DNA of 64,000 nucleotides from Prunus persica (GCF_000346465.2 NC_034016.1:4416935-4480934); one strand, 5' to 3'; positions 23,453-35,034 are shown, numbered from the stretch's first letter. Numbers and translations: made by a program. The notes: generated from the letters alone by a model not told the origin.

Positions 23453-24919
23453 TCACCCTTTTGGGCCCTGTATCTCTTGCGCCCTCCTGAACCATGCCCT
23501 TTCCCCCTTCTTCCTCTTGGAGATGACGAGGCCTCCCCCCCCCCGACGTATCTTTATCTTTTTTTCTGGGGATATTAGGGAAAGACTGGAATCTCCCTCC
23601 ACTCTTCTCTTTAGCCCCGTACGGTTAACCAAGTCTTGTACCTGGCTCACATCTGTTGTGGATGGTGGCCTAGGAATGTAGCCAAATGGATTTGCAAAAG
23701 TTGGTTCCAACTGGGCGGGATGTCCATATGGCTCAAGATATACTACCTCTCTTCTTGTGTTTGGGCCTGGTCTAGTCCACTCAGTCACAAAGGAGGCTCC
23801 ATTGCTAATTTGGGCCTTTAGGAGTTTGAATCTTTTTGCTTCAGAGCTGGGCTCCACTCTGCCCCCTGGGCAAATCCACCTAGTTGGCACGTTGATTTCT
23901 TCTAAAATAATCCCCCTTTCAGGAGCACATTAAGTTCGTCAGGGCCTCGTTATCCGATTTGCCAGGAAAGAACCGTTGGCTCCCATGTTTAGGAGGAGAG
24001 CTTGCGACAGATGTGTCAGGTATAAGGTCCACTCTCACCTCACGAGTGTTTTGCACGCTTTTCCTTCCTGCTAGCCTCCGTAGATTCAGAGACGCTGCCG
24101 TTCGCCACTCTCCCTGATGTGCACAGCTTGGTTTCGGACGGTCAGATGGTTCTCTGATGACTTTCGCTCACGTCCACACACCATACCCAGCGGCTCCTGA
24201 TTCCTGTCTCTCGTAGGAGCACTCGGTATTGCAATGACCTATCCACCCACAGTTATAGCAGAAATCCGAGAGTCTCTCGTACTGGACCTCAACCCAAGAT
24301 TCCGATCCATCACGTCTTGTGAGCCAGAACCCAGGGGGAAGCGGTTTAGTTGTGTTTATTTGTACCCTTATTCTCACAAATCCCCTTGTCATGTTGGGGT
24401 TTTCGTATTCCAGCAACTTCCCTATTTTCCCCCCTATCTTCTCAGCATTTTCCTTCATGTAGAGATTCAGTGGTATGCCTCGGGCTTGTACCCAGAACGG
24501 CACCATTTCTGTGTCAGTCTCCTTAATCGCTAGCTGACCAGGCCACCTCTTCACCGAGAAGCAATTTCTCATGACAGACCATGGTCCCCTTTCGAGGATC
24601 TTCTCTGCCATACTCTCATCTTGCACCGTTATGGCAAAGATATTGTCTCTAACCCGGGAAATTTTGGCTTCCCCAAACTCTTCCATGGAGCCTTTAGAAT
24701 ATTCTTTATGGCTCCATGGTTGGGCATCTTGTCTGCAATTACAGCTTCAAGAAGCCTTGGCCCAGACTCCAATGTGCAGATGCCCAGAGATTCCTCAAGC
24801 TGTATGGTAATTTCTTCGGTACTTTGTTGTGTCATAGTGCCTTTGTACTCCTGAGTGCTTACTCTTGTGAGGTCGCGATTTGTTTGCAAGTAGGTGATGG
24901 GTTGAGCTAGGTATTCCAC
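23453..24919 (-). pseudogene. LINE A ORF1 (nucleic-acid-binding protein), inverted and degenerate
   Basis: The minus strand encodes an N-terminal region (about 24919-24690), a DUF4283-like region (24686 onward: SMAEKILERGPWSVMRN, PFWVQARGIPLNLY), then a CCHC zinc knuckle CYNCGWIGHCNTEC (C-x2-C-x4-H-x4-C) near 24225-24265, and a basic, Pro-rich C-terminus to 23453. In plant L1 elements this ORF1 protein coats the element RNA. Frameshifts near 24680 and 24168 and stops before 23890 break it. Its N-terminus points toward ORF2, consistent with simple inversion of the 5' segment. Confidence 0.8.
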
Positions 24920-25375
24920 AGCTTTTACCGCGTCAAGGTGGCTTATGGTTTTGAAAATGTGTAAAATCAGTCCCGAAAATAATAGGGAAGCTGTAATTAA
25001 TTGGTAGTTGAAGGTGGTGTATATCTGGTAGGTCGGTGGATTAATGAGCCATGAATGGTTTTCTTAAAGGGGGAAGAGTAAATACACCGGGTCGTAGGTA
25101 GTTGGATCTCCATCTTCCGTCTCATGAAAGATTTGCAATAACTGAACGGAGATATTGAAGCTAACTTTGTCAGGGAGGTTTGAGGTTAGTAAAAAGTGTC
25201 CTTTTAAGCCGGAGTGCTATGGGTTGTGATTTGAAGGATATTTTCAGGATAGATTTTTGGTGGTGGTTGTGGGTTGTCAGGAAGTAATGAGATTTGGGAT
25301 CAGGAAGCTAAGACTGAGCTTAGAGGGGAATGACCAATGCGAAACGGTGAGGGAACTCTCACAACGGAGAGGGAG

Positions 25376-28300
25376 AACTTGGTCGGCTTTTTAATCCCTT
25401 AAGCAATTTTCTGTTAGGGTCGTACAGACCCACTGCTGTGTTCTTGATGGAGACTAAGATGAAATGCAGCAGACTTGAGAAATTAAGGCAAAAGATGTGT
25501 TTCAAAAATAGTTTCAACGTTTCCCCTGTGGGTTTAGCAGGTGGCCTAAGCCTATGGTGGGACGAATCAACAAAGGTGGAGGTTATTTTCTCTTCTGAAA
25601 ATCTTAATGATACGGTCTTTTAGACTATTAACATTGGTGTAACTGCTCGTGCCTCCTGGATGTATGGTACCCCGTACCTCCAGCTGAAAGAGGAGTTTTG
25701 GAATTGGATGATAACTCATATTCAGGCTATTGATGTGCCCTGGTTCTATGGGAGGGATATGAATGAGATCATATGGAGCCATGAGAAGCAGGGAGGGACT
25801 ACGTTTTCGAGCACACGCACTAGATACCTTCTAAAATTTATCTCGCATGCGAGCCTAATTGACTTAGGCTTCAAAGGCCCAAAGTTTACGTGAAGAGGCA
25901 CCAGAAATTCTCACTTGGTTCAAGAGCGACTTGATAGAGGTCTGGTAAATATTGCATGGCAAGAGGTCTGGCCAATCTCCTCTATCGAGCATTGCACGAC
26001 AATTGGATCTGACCATTGCCCTATCATCCTAACCACTGAAAACCAAAACAGGTATAGCAAGAGACAGTTCCATTTTGAAACATACTGGACCTCTGACCCA
26101 GAATGTAGAGAAATCATTGACAACTGTTGGAGAAATATTGCCCTTGGCCCCTGGATTGATCGGTGGACCCATAAGCTGAAAGACTGCATATCACATTTTA
26201 TTAGCTGGAGCAAACAAAAGTATCAGAACAGACGCAAAGAAATTGATTGCCTTCTCAAGCAACTGGACCAAATGCAGTATCAGTGGGCTGAGAACCAATC
26301 CCAAATGAAGCCAGCCTTGGAAAAGCTAAATGATTTATGGAGCCAAGATGAGAGCTATTGGAAGCAGAGGTCTCGGATTCTGTGGCTACATGAGGGAGAC
26401 TCGAATACACCTTTCTTCCACCACTCAACTATCCAAAGGAGGAGACAAAATCGAATCTCATGAGTTAAAACTGGAAACGGCTCTTAGGCCCAGAATTGTG
26501 ATGACATTCGTCGCACTTTTGAGGAGCAATTCACTAAGCTATTCAAGACAAATGGGCACCCTGATTGGGGCGCTATCCTTGATTGTGTAATCCCAGTTGT
26601 AACTGAGGAGATGAATATGGAGCTGATGAAACCGGTCTCTATTGAGGAGGTAAAGGAGGCAGCTTTCCAGAAGGGAAGCACTAAGGCCCCGGGGCCTGAT
26701 GGTTTTAATGGAGTCTTCTACCACAACTATTGGGAGATAATTTGACATGAAATTCAGGGTATCATGACTGATTTTATATCAAGCTCCACCACCATCCAGC
26801 AGCTGAATTCTACACAAATTGTTCTTGTTCCAAAAGTGGCCAATCCAGAACTTTTGACACAGTACAGACCTATTAGCTTGTGCAACTACTCCTACAAGAT
26901 TTTATCAAAGGTCCTTGCTAACAGGCTGAATCCCCTCCTCAAAGTTATTATATCTCCAAACCAAAATGCATTTGTTCCAACCCAACAAATACAAGACAAC
27001 ATTTTAGTAGCTCATGAGGTCTTTCACTACCTCAAACTCAGAAAGTCAACCAAGAAATTTGAGATGGGCGTAAAGCTTGATATGAACAAGGCATATGATC
27101 GTGTTGAGTGTGATTTTCTTAGGGCAGTTATGGCAAAATTGGGCTTTGCTGATGTTTGGATCCAGCTTATCATAAATTGTGTCAAGTCGGTTAGGTTTGC
27201 AGTGGTGATCAATGGCAAACCCGGTAGATACTTCTCTCTTTCTCTGGGCATTCGACAGGGAGATCCCATCTCACCCTACCTGTTCCTAATGATCAATGAA
27301 GTTCTCTTTCTATTAATAAAACATGTATGTGATGCTAAGTTGATTTAAGGAATTAGACTAGCATCCGGTGGACCTCTCCTGTTGCACCTCATCTTTGCTG
27401 ACGACACATTGCTTTTTCTAAAGGCTAGCGAACAGAATTGTCACAACATCACAAGAATCTTTCATGACTTCTGCCACGTTTCTAGTCAACAAATGAGCTT
27501 GGAGAAGTCAAGTGTCTACTTCAGCCCAACGCTCCTGAACCAATTTGCTCATCCCTCAGCGGTATCCTTCACATGCCAATTGTAATTGATCCTGGGAAAT
27601 ATCTAAGCCTCCAAACTATTTGGGGGCAGGCAAAGAAGGATGCCCTTGGGTTCGTCAAAGACAAAATCCTGCTGAAGATTCAGAGCTGAAAGCATCAACT
27701 CCTCTCACAGGCTAGCTAGGAGACTCTTATCAAAGCTGTTGCCCTTGCTGTACCAGCTTACCTGATGAACATTTTCCTCTTCCCAAACTCACTGTGCAAG
27801 GAAATAAACTCTATCCTTGCTAATTTCTGGTAGGGTCAAAAGGCAGATGAAAGAAGAATACACTGGGTGAGATGGGACTCTATGGGCCAAGCAAAATAGG
27901 ATGGAGGAATGGGGTTCAACAATATTCAGGAGTTCAATCTTGCCCTTTTGGAAAAGCAGTGCTGGAGACTCCTTCACAAGCCGAACACTCTTTGGGCCTA
28001 GGTCCTAAAATGCAGATACTTCTCCCACAGAAACTTTCTTGACGCCAAGAAAAGTGGAAGAGCTTCTTGGGCTTGGGCTAGTCTTCTAGCTGGAAGAGAC
28101 ATCCTTCTTCGTGGGGCTACGTGGCAAGTCATGAAGGGTGATAAAATCTGTGTTTAGGTGGACAGATGGTTGCTTTGCCTCCCGGATGCTAGTCTAAAAC
28201 CTGTTGAAGGGGTAGAGGTTGACCAGGATCAATGAGTCGAATCCATCATTGATCATGACACGAGCAATTGGAACTCAGAGCCCATCAATCATGCCCTATC

Positions 28301-29507
28301 TACAGAGTGTGCTTCTGCCATTCGTTCAATCCAGACTGGGAGTGGTAGGATGTCAGATCGACTGGTATGGCCCCGAGATAGAAATGGCTGCTACTCTGTG
28401 AAATCTGGGTATCATTGGCTTCATAGTGTGAACGTTGTCAGGCGCCTTCATCACCCTTCTTCGTCTACGACCGTGGACACCGATTGTTGGAAAATGATGT
28501 GGAAAACCAATGCCCCCCCCCAAAAAAAAATAAAAACCTTCTTGTGGCGAGCGCTTCGGAATGCTATTGCTGCATTTGTTAAACTCTTTATAAGGAAATG
28601 CTCCCAGACTCCTCTCTACCCTCTGTGTAATTGCTACCCTGAGACTGTGAAGCATATGCTTCTTCTCTGCTCATGGGTCGAGACGATTCGGTTTGGCAGC
28701 CCATTAAGTCTTAGAGTAGATAAATGTTCTATTTCTACTCTGGATGTATGGCTATGCAATACGTTCTTTACTATTGGCACAGAGCAGAATGATGGGGATG
28801 GGATCAAAACCACAATATGCTTCCTTTGTTGGCACATATGGAAGGAAAGGTGCAAGGCAGTAATAGAACAATGTTCTCCCTCCTCTAGGGACACTATCCA
28901 AAGGGCTTCAAACGTAGCTAATGAGTTCCTTTCCTCCAGGGAGCGCTACCAAGCGAACCACAATCCTAGGCCCAAAAACTTGGCGCATAATACGGCATGG
29001 TCGGCCCCTCTCAGCCCCTTGGTGAAATTAAACGTGGATGCGGCTTGGGACCCAATCTCCAAATCTGTAGGTATTGGTATGGTGGTCAGGGACCACAATG
29101 GTCAGTTCTTGGAGGGTAAATCTTTGCTGGCTCAGGCGGACTCGACTCTACTGGCTGAATGCTTAGCGTGCCTAGAAAGGTGCAGATTTGCTTCGAATCG
29201 GGGTGATCAACTGGTGTCTTTTGAGTTTGATTGCCTTGAAGCCGTTAAAAGTATCAATGGTGACATCTCTCGGGGGAAGTGGGAGATTTACCCAATCCTT
29301 AGTAACATAAGAGATTTTCTCTTGGCGTTCAGGTCTTGTAGCTGGACTTGGATTCGCAGAATCGCAAATGAGGCCGCAGATCACTTGGCACAGCTTGCTA
29401 AGTCGAGGATGTGCAACGAAGTTTGGGCTTATAGGCCTCCATCCTCTCTCACGTTCATCTTGAATAAGGATGGCCTTCCGTGTCCTCCAAACAAATGTTT
29501 AGTCTGA
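25376..29507 (+). pseudogene. LINE A ORF2: endonuclease, reverse transcriptase, RNase H; degenerate
   Basis: The frame can be followed from LGRLFNPLSNF (25376) through the endonuclease (YRPTAVFLMETKMK; GSDHCPI near 26010), the reverse transcriptase (QYRPISLCNYSYKILSKVLA 26860; GIRQGDPISPYLF 27250; LIFADDTLLF 27390), a zf-RVT region (PQKKIKTFLWRALRNA, 28510 onward) and an RNase H domain (VDAAW, LLAECLA, FDCLEAV, NEAADHLAQ give the D-E-D-D set; 29030-29420). Plant L1 elements with a terminal RNase H are known. Stops near 25623, 25893, 26463, 26744 and 27348 and frameshifts at about 27585-28350 make it inactive. The last 385 codons (28350-29507) are still open. Confidence 0.85.
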
Positions 29508-29732
29508 TTCTGTCTAGGAGGCCTATGGACGCGGTGATACTAGAGCTGCTATGTCTTTCTTCTTCCCCTCCTAGTCTATCTATTGTATTGCATGTTGGTT
29601 TTGTTGTCCCCATTGTGGCTTGGACTTTCTGTTTGTTGCTTTGTATTTTTCCTAGGTTTGGCTTTTTGGCTACCCCTCTAGAATGAAAGCACTGTTTTTG
29701 ACCAATTAAAAAATAAAAAAGAAGGCAGTTAG

Positions 29733-29931
29733 AGTGTCGAGTGGCGACTAAATATGAGGTAGGGTTGCAACTAAGAATGAGAAGTTGACGAGTGGACTCA
29801 CAGATAGCTCTATGAGTAAGTAGACATGTATTCACTCCAAGTCATCCTAGCCCTAGAAATAGGCCAAGAATTGTGTTAGCATCTGTGAGCGTGCCACTAC
29901 TAGCACTTGAGAAATTTTAATAGATTGATAA
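29733..29931. other. Intergenic after LINE A
   Basis: Nothing recognisable beyond the right target-site duplication. Confidence 0.3.
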
Positions 29932-30441
29932 TGTCACGCCCAAGTTCAGTCTAAATTCACTAAAAAAATAATTAAGTCAAACTCATTAACTTGCTTAATT
30001 AGAATTACCAGGATCTGCAAGGTTACCAAAACTGAACACAAACCTTTCCAATGTACATGATGTTTCCAATAGTGTATTAAAGCCTAAAGTCTTTTGGAAA
30101 CAATCAGATCTTCTATACAGAAGCCAGAGGTGGGAGAGAGAGAAGGGCGTGTGCCAGGAGAGAGATAGAGAGACATGATTTGTTTTAAAACCCAACTTCG
30201 AAAAATTTACAGTTGTACCACTGCACTTCCGTGGACCACAACTTCTTCGTTAAAATTCCAATTTGAGCCCACTACATGTCTATGAACTCGCAAGAGCGAG
30301 CTCTAAGCAAAAATGCCACTCCAATCCCCAAAATCCTTATGGATCAAAAAATGACTAAAGAGACCCTACTCCTGAGGGCAAAATTGTAATTTCAATTATA
30401 TAAATTGAATAAATAGATTAAATTGGGTCAGGGGTGTTACA
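29932..30441 (-). mobile_element. Possible solo LTR (510 bp)
   Basis: On the minus strand the segment begins TGTAACACCCCTGACCC and ends GGGCGTGACA, the TG...CA form and start typical of a common plant gypsy LTR family. No polypurine tract, primer-binding site or 5-bp duplication was found beside it, so the solo-LTR call rests on termini and style only. Confidence 0.45.
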
Positions 30442-30879
30442 TGTGGCCTTCTAAATTTGGCCAAAATAAATTTTAGACTGTGGCTGGAGATGGGTTTTGC
30501 ATTATTTTATGGTCATATTTGACCTATGGCTCATAGCTGGAGATGGCCTTATATTATTAGACTTGTGAGCTCTATATGCATGTCACATCAGTGAAAGTGT
30601 ATTCAATTGATATTTTAAAAGTCCAGTGTATTCAATCACGATTTTATAGAAGTCTATAAGATTCTAGGTGTGTTCAATCCAGATTTTTTAAAGTCCATCC
30701 AAATTTGAATGTATTTAATCATGACTTTAAAAGAATCCATAAAAGTTTGGGTGTTTTCACACAATTGGTGGATCTTGATTGATTCAAGACTAATTTTAGG
30801 CTATGAAATTCTTTTGCTTCGCGCTAGAGATTTGGATAGATATATTATGTTTATTCTCGAGATATGATTTCACCACCTC

Positions 30880-31230
30880 TACTACTACCATCTTGTCATG
30901 GCTATCATCACCACCACCCCTGCCACTACCACTGTCATCGTCACCACTGCATCAACCACCACCACCACCTCCATAGTCATCGCCACCATTGTCGTTGTCA
31001 CTGCCACCGCCACCACCACCACCACCACCGCCGCCGCCACTCCCATCGTTGCCACCCCCACCACTACAACCAACATCGCTGTCACTCATAGCCCCACCTA
31101 CACCACCCCTAGCACCCCCACTGTCACCACCACCGTCGCCGCCATAGCCATCGACACCACCATTACCAACCCCTACCGTCACCACCACCACTTGACATGG
31201 TCATTTCCACCACTCTCCCCACCACCGTTC
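30880..31230 (+). repeat. Imperfect (CAC)/(ACC) trinucleotide-rich tract
   Basis: About 350 bp are dominated by CAC/ACC triplets with interspersed CGC, GTC and ATC. All six frames stay open for long distances, producing His-rich, Thr-rich and Gly/Val-rich nonsense. This is a degenerate microsatellite and not a gene. Confidence 0.85.
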
Positions 31231-31682
31231 ATAACTCTACCATTCATATCATAATTGTCTCTACTACCATCACTAACGTCAAACATGATGGCCTACCACT
31301 ATTTTGAATTTATAAAATTTAATAATAATAAAATTTATCAAACTCTATGATAAGATTCTAACAAATTTCATTACAATTCTTTTAAATTCAATCAAAATAT
31401 ATGTGGAATTTAAGAAAGTCAAATAAAAATTCATAGAGTTATAACTACTTTATAATCTATTAAAATTTTAATTCAATACACCCCCAAGACAATCTCTTAA
31501 AAATAACGGCAGAGACAAAATTGATGTGCATGTTTAATGTAAGAACAATCCGTGACATAAAAAAAAATAGTTTTCATAAATCACATTGTCGTTTTGTGAC
31601 GAAAACCACTTTTCAATGGCTTATTTATTGATTACCCCTTGTGCTTTGCTTAATGTCTCATGTTTCCCCCCTAACTTTCAAC
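31231..31682. other. AT-rich intergenic
   Basis: No recognisable gene or element. Confidence 0.3.
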
Positions 31683-31855
31683 TAGGGGTGGGCATCAATC
31701 CGGCCGAACCAAACCGTATTTTTCGGTTTGGTTTGGTTTTGACTTTAAAAAAGTCAACAGTTTTTAAATCCGAACCAAACCGGAGTAATTTGGTTCAGCT
31801 GCAGTTTTAAGTTTTAAAAAACTGTGTTAATCCGAACCGAACCGTTTAAATATTA
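31683..31855 (+). mobile_element. hAT-like element end
   Basis: CTAGGGGTGGGCATCAATCC followed by CGAACCAAACCG blocks, with repeats of the same CCGAACC motif near 31830, resembles the terminal region of plant hAT elements that start with TAGGGGTGGGCA. The opposite terminus was not found, so it is a fragment. Confidence 0.45.
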
Positions 31856-32241
31856 ATTAATTATATATATATTTATATATATTAATTTACATGTGTCAAT
31901 GGTTGAGTGGCTACTTAGAAGTGTTAGTGTACACCCAGCCGCACTGAATTGGACTCCAAAGCACCTATTTTCAGACTGAAATGCATTTCAGCTTCTCTTC
32001 CTTACGCAGCCTCACTCTCAACCATTTCAACCCTAGAAAAGCCACCATAGTTGCATTTCAACTGACTCAATTTTCCCCAATACTTGCATTTCATGTCTCA
32101 CGTTATCCCATTTCGTCAATTTCTTCAATAAAATTGTTAAATTGCTGATCTAACATGGTCATTTTAGTAATTTGAGTTATTAATAATTTAAAATCAAAAT
32201 TAAATATAACAACAAACATATTAAAATGTTTAAATATTATA

Positions 32242-32524
32242 TCTATATATATAAAGCAAAAGGCAGAGAATGGTGAAACATTCAAAATACAAAAAAATGC
32301 CCTTGATTAATGCAAACATTAAGAATTCAAATTATTAATTAAATGAGGATAATATGGTAAATTCACACTTTTTATATTTAAAAAAATTAAAAGAAAAAAA
32401 ACAAATAATGAATCCTATTTTTATGGAACACAACTACCCATTATCTTTTTTAATTCTAAAATAAATTTACTTATTTTTAAAAAAAAATCTCTCGCAAGCG
32501 CGGAAGCGCATGCAGAGAGGCTAG
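32242..32524 (+). mobile_element. Short non-autonomous Helitron, copy 1 (283 bp)
   Basis: It starts TCTATATATATAAAGC after an A and ends GCATGCAGAGAGGCTAG before a T. A GCGCGGAAGCGC-containing hairpin (GCAAGCGCGGAAGCGCATGC region) lies just before the CTAG end. 5'-TC, 3'-CTRR, a subterminal hairpin and insertion between A and T are Helitron hallmarks. A near-identical element is at 44218-44506. There is no coding capacity. Confidence 0.78.
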
Positions 32525-32613
32525 TATATATAAAGTAAAAGGTAGAGAATGGTAAAACATTCAAAATACCAAAAAATGTCATTGGTTAATGTAAACATTA
32601 AGAATTAAAATTA

Positions 32614-32622
32614 TTAATTAAA
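32614..32622. repeat. Left 9-bp target-site duplication of the MULE
   Basis: TTAATTAAA here is repeated at 35645-35653. Nine base pairs is the Mutator-superfamily length, and the duplication lies inside Helitron sequence at the expected alignment position. Confidence 0.8.
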
Positions 32623-32761
32623 GGGTAAACTGCCGAATACCCCCTTGAACTATATCGACTATCGAAATGTCCACCCTGAATTATTTTTTCGACCAATTTA
32701 ACCTTTGAATGATTTTAAATGGTCAATTTAACCCCTGCCATTAGTTTGGATTTGTATCTGG

Positions 32762-33130
32762 GAATCTGATGGGGAAGCTGGGGATATTACATGTGATATT
32801 ATCGATAATGTGGAGGCTTCGATGTTCTACAGAAACGGCAAAGGTTTCTGGCGAGCCCAAGAAGCCTGGCCATACCATATCAAAAGGGCATAAGAATTGC
32901 AATTTGATGCTCAATCTTCAACTGGGTATTAGGTACTTTTCTGATTTTTCGATTTTACAAGTCGTGGAGTGATTTTTTGCTTATCTTTATCAATGGAGGC
33001 TACTGTTTGATGTTGTGGTGTTTTTTGTTTTTAGATACTGTATTGGGAAGCATGCTTCGATAGTGAGGGATCTTAAGCCCAGCAATTTCAATCCCAAATA
33101 CAAGTTCTGGACTAGGTTTCCAGGAAGGAT
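32762..33130 (+). pseudogene. Captured fragment of a phosphatidylinositol-4-phosphate 5-kinase gene
   Basis: Bases 32762-32932 read [20 protein letters not shown] and, after a one-base shift near 32833, [19 protein letters not shown] followed by LQLGIR. An intron with GTACTT donor and TTTTTAG acceptor (32933-33034) is retained. Exon 33035-33130 then reads [19 protein letters not shown] and KFWTRFPG. These are conserved PIP5K catalytic-region motifs ([22 protein letters not shown]; LRxLxPSDFDPKxKFWTRFP in the family). Retention of the intron shows capture from genomic DNA and not from mRNA. The lipid-kinase domain is incomplete, so no activity is expected; an antisense or siRNA role is only a possibility. 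Confidence 0.85.
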
Positions 33131-33134
33131 AGAA

Positions 33135-33139
33135 CAAAA
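33135..33139. repeat. Left 5-bp target-site duplication (CAAAA) of the copia element
   Basis: CAAAA precedes the left LTR and recurs at 34937-34941 after the right LTR. Confidence 0.8.
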
Positions 33140-33373
33140 TGCTAAAATATGAAAACTATGAGAGAATATTTGTTTGTGGGAATTTTCTGTGTATTCTTCT
33201 CCTTGTAGGAGGTCATATTTATAATACAACGAAACCTAAATAGGCAAGTAAATAATAAATTCCTAAATCTATTTGCAGTAGGAAATCAGAAATTAAAGTA
33301 AATCAATTACAATTATAATAGGAATTCTTGGTGTGTAAGGAAAGTAAGTCAATATCCACAAGTCACGCCAACA
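33140..33373 (-). repeat. Copia LTR (3' LTR in element orientation)
   Basis: 234 bp, TG...CA in both readings of its ends; no difference seen from 34703-34936. Confidence 0.88.
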
Positions 33374-33599
33374 CTCCCCCTCACGTTGGTGCATAGATGT
33401 CGCCAATGCCCAACTGATCTAGTGAATTGTGGAATGCTTTACTGAAAATCGCATTTGTCAAAATATCCGCCAATGGATCATCGGATTTCACAAAATGCGC
33501 AATCTGGTCCATGTGTCGGGGTCGTTAGTCGAGAAGTCATAATCTGTGCAGCGGAAGATGCATAGGATACAGTTGAGTAGGAATTGGGATCGGAATATG

Positions 33600-33835
33600 A
33601 GCCTGAGTCGAGGCCGGAGTCAGAGTTGAAATCGGGATCAGAGTCTGAATCAGAGCCAAAATTCGGGGTTGGGGTCATCATCGGAGTGGGGGTCGGGGTC
33701 GTCTTCAGAGTTGGGGTCGGGGTCGGGGTCGAGGTCATCTTCGGAGTCGGGGTCGGGGTCATCTTCGGAGTCGGGGTCGGGGTCGTTGTCGTCATAGTCA
33801 GAGTCGGGGTCGGGGTCGTCAAAAGCGGATCCTGA
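33600..33835 (-). repeat. GGGGTCGGGGTC minisatellite
   Basis: Units of GGGGTCGGGGTC with TCTTCGGAGTC spacers. The minus strand reads as a run of Thr-Pro pairs, the plus strand as Gly-Val. It lies inside the deleted copia element. Confidence 0.8.
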
Positions 33836-34249
33836 TTCTGGATTAGGTTCGGGGTAAAAGTCTGCATCTGTAGGAGCGGAGCCATCTGGGCACTCAACTC
33901 AACGATGGTTGGTGGAGAGTGAGAGAATGAGTCGGTGGTGCTACCTCTATGAGGGTTGAAAAAAAAATCATCAACCCCCATAACACTAAATAAAATAATC
34001 TCTATTACAATAGGACAAAATATAATTGGTAAGTAACCAAAATTCTAATGAAATAAGGAACCAAAATTCTAACTAAATAAGGACTCGCCAACACTTCCCC
34101 TCAAGTTGGGCAAAGATATTTCGCACGCTCAACTTGACAAGCGAGTCACAGAACACCATACTTGAGAAGTAACAATTGTAGAGAAGATCTTTTAGTCAAC
34201 CACGAGTGAAACAAATGACAAACTAAAACAAAGTTCACAGCGGAAACAC

Positions 34250-34440
34250 AGAAATCCTGTGAGCACGGCTGTAGATAAGGCAGAACACAGAAACCCTGTG
34301 AGCACGACAGTAGGTAAGGCAGAACACAGAAACTGTGTGAGCACAGCAATTGGTAAGGCAGAACACAGAAACCCTGTGAGCACGGCAATAGGTAAGGCAG
34401 AACACCGAAACCCCATGAGCACGGCAGTAGAGACAATGGC
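34250..34440 (+). repeat. 39-bp minisatellite, about five units
   Basis: The unit contains GAAACCCTGTGAGCACGGC and ATAGGTAAGGCAGAACACA; five near-identical copies. It lies inside the deleted copia element and yields Ser/Cys/Leu-rich repeat frames without meaning. Confidence 0.85.
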
Positions 34441-34702
34441 AACAATAAATTCTTCCATATAAACTTTAGCTAATTCACTCATACACAACTTCTCTTCAAT
34501 CCTCCTCTCCCCTTGAAGAGAAGGGGTCGTCGGAGTCAAGAAATAAGCAACATCTTCATGGAAATATGTCAAGGTAATTGGGATAGGTCAATAAACATAT
34601 CCCTTTCACTCCCCCTCCCCCCTCTCAAGGGGGGAGAAGAACACTTAAATTTCAAGAAGAACACAAGCACAGGTCCCTAGATCGAACCTGGCTCTGATAC
34701 CA

Positions 34703-34936
34703 TGCTAAAATATGAAAACTATGAGAGAATATTTGTTTGTGGGAATTTTCTGTGTATTCTTCTCCTTGTAGGAGGTCATATTTATAATACAACGAAACCT
34801 AAATAGGCAAGTAAATAATAAATTCCTAAATCTATTTGCAGTAGGAAATCAGAAATTAAAGTAAATCAATTACAATTATAATAGGAATTCTTGGTGTGTA
34901 AGGAAAGTAAGTCAATATCCACAAGTCACGCCAACA
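34703..34936 (-). repeat. Copia LTR (5' LTR in element orientation)
   Basis: Adjacent to the Met-tRNA-type primer-binding site at 34702-34690. Same length and sequence as the partner LTR. Confidence 0.88.
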
Positions 34937-35034
34937 CAAAATGCCACCCCATTAGAGGTTAATGTAATTAAAATAAGCTCTGCTAAACAAGCCACGACTG
35001 TTTGCTTCTTCTTCTTTGATTGCATGTGTTGTTA

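Larger units (their letters stand above)
23255..29719 (+). mobile_element. LINE A: L1-type retrotransposon with an inverted 5' segment
   Basis: One insertion of 6,465 bp lies between 13-bp duplications and ends in an A-rich tail (about 29707-29719). The 3' part (about 25370-29719) is plus strand: endonuclease, reverse transcriptase, zinc-finger tail and RNase H. The 5' part (23255-about 25370) is minus strand: 5' leader, ORF1 and the first codons of ORF2. At the far left end the inverted part reaches the ORF2 start (a WNCQGLG-like reading with small indels near 23275-23305). The plus-strand part begins with LGRLFNPLSNF, so the two pieces join up at the endonuclease N-terminus. This is the structure expected of twin priming during target-primed reverse transcription. 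Confidence 0.88.
33140..34936 (-). mobile_element. Deleted copia LTR retrotransposon with identical LTRs
   Basis: Two 234-bp LTRs (33140-33373 and 34703-34936) read identical throughout and are flanked by CAAAA. On the minus strand the LTR starts TGTTGGCGTGACTTG and ends TTTTAGCA. The primer-binding site TGGTATCAGAGCC (complement of initiator Met-tRNA) abuts it at 34702-34690, and a purine tract GTGAGGGGGAG precedes the other LTR. The interior of about 1.3 kb keeps only the tail of pol (DPLADILTNAIFSKAFHNS, LGIGDIYAPT, 33475-33385). It also contains a (Thr-Pro)n-coding tract (33600-33830), a 39-bp minisatellite, and a second CCAACTTGAGGGGAAGTGTTGG junction near 34090, which hints at a fused related element. 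It cannot move by itself. Identical LTRs imply a very recent insertion. Confidence 0.88.

Noticed and set aside
30864..31254. Overlapping long frames encoding His-rich, Thr-rich and Gly-rich proteins
   Set aside because: All frames of an imperfect CAC/ACC triplet tract stay open; composition explains them and no domain is present.
32769..33229. A functional PIP5K gene
   Set aside because: Only a few catalytic-region motifs are present, with a frameshift, inside MULE terminal repeats and cut by a copia element.
33478..33981. 167-residue Thr-Pro-rich minus-strand protein
   Set aside because: The frame is mostly the GGGGTCGGGGTC minisatellite within a deleted copia element, and it is out of frame with the pol tail.
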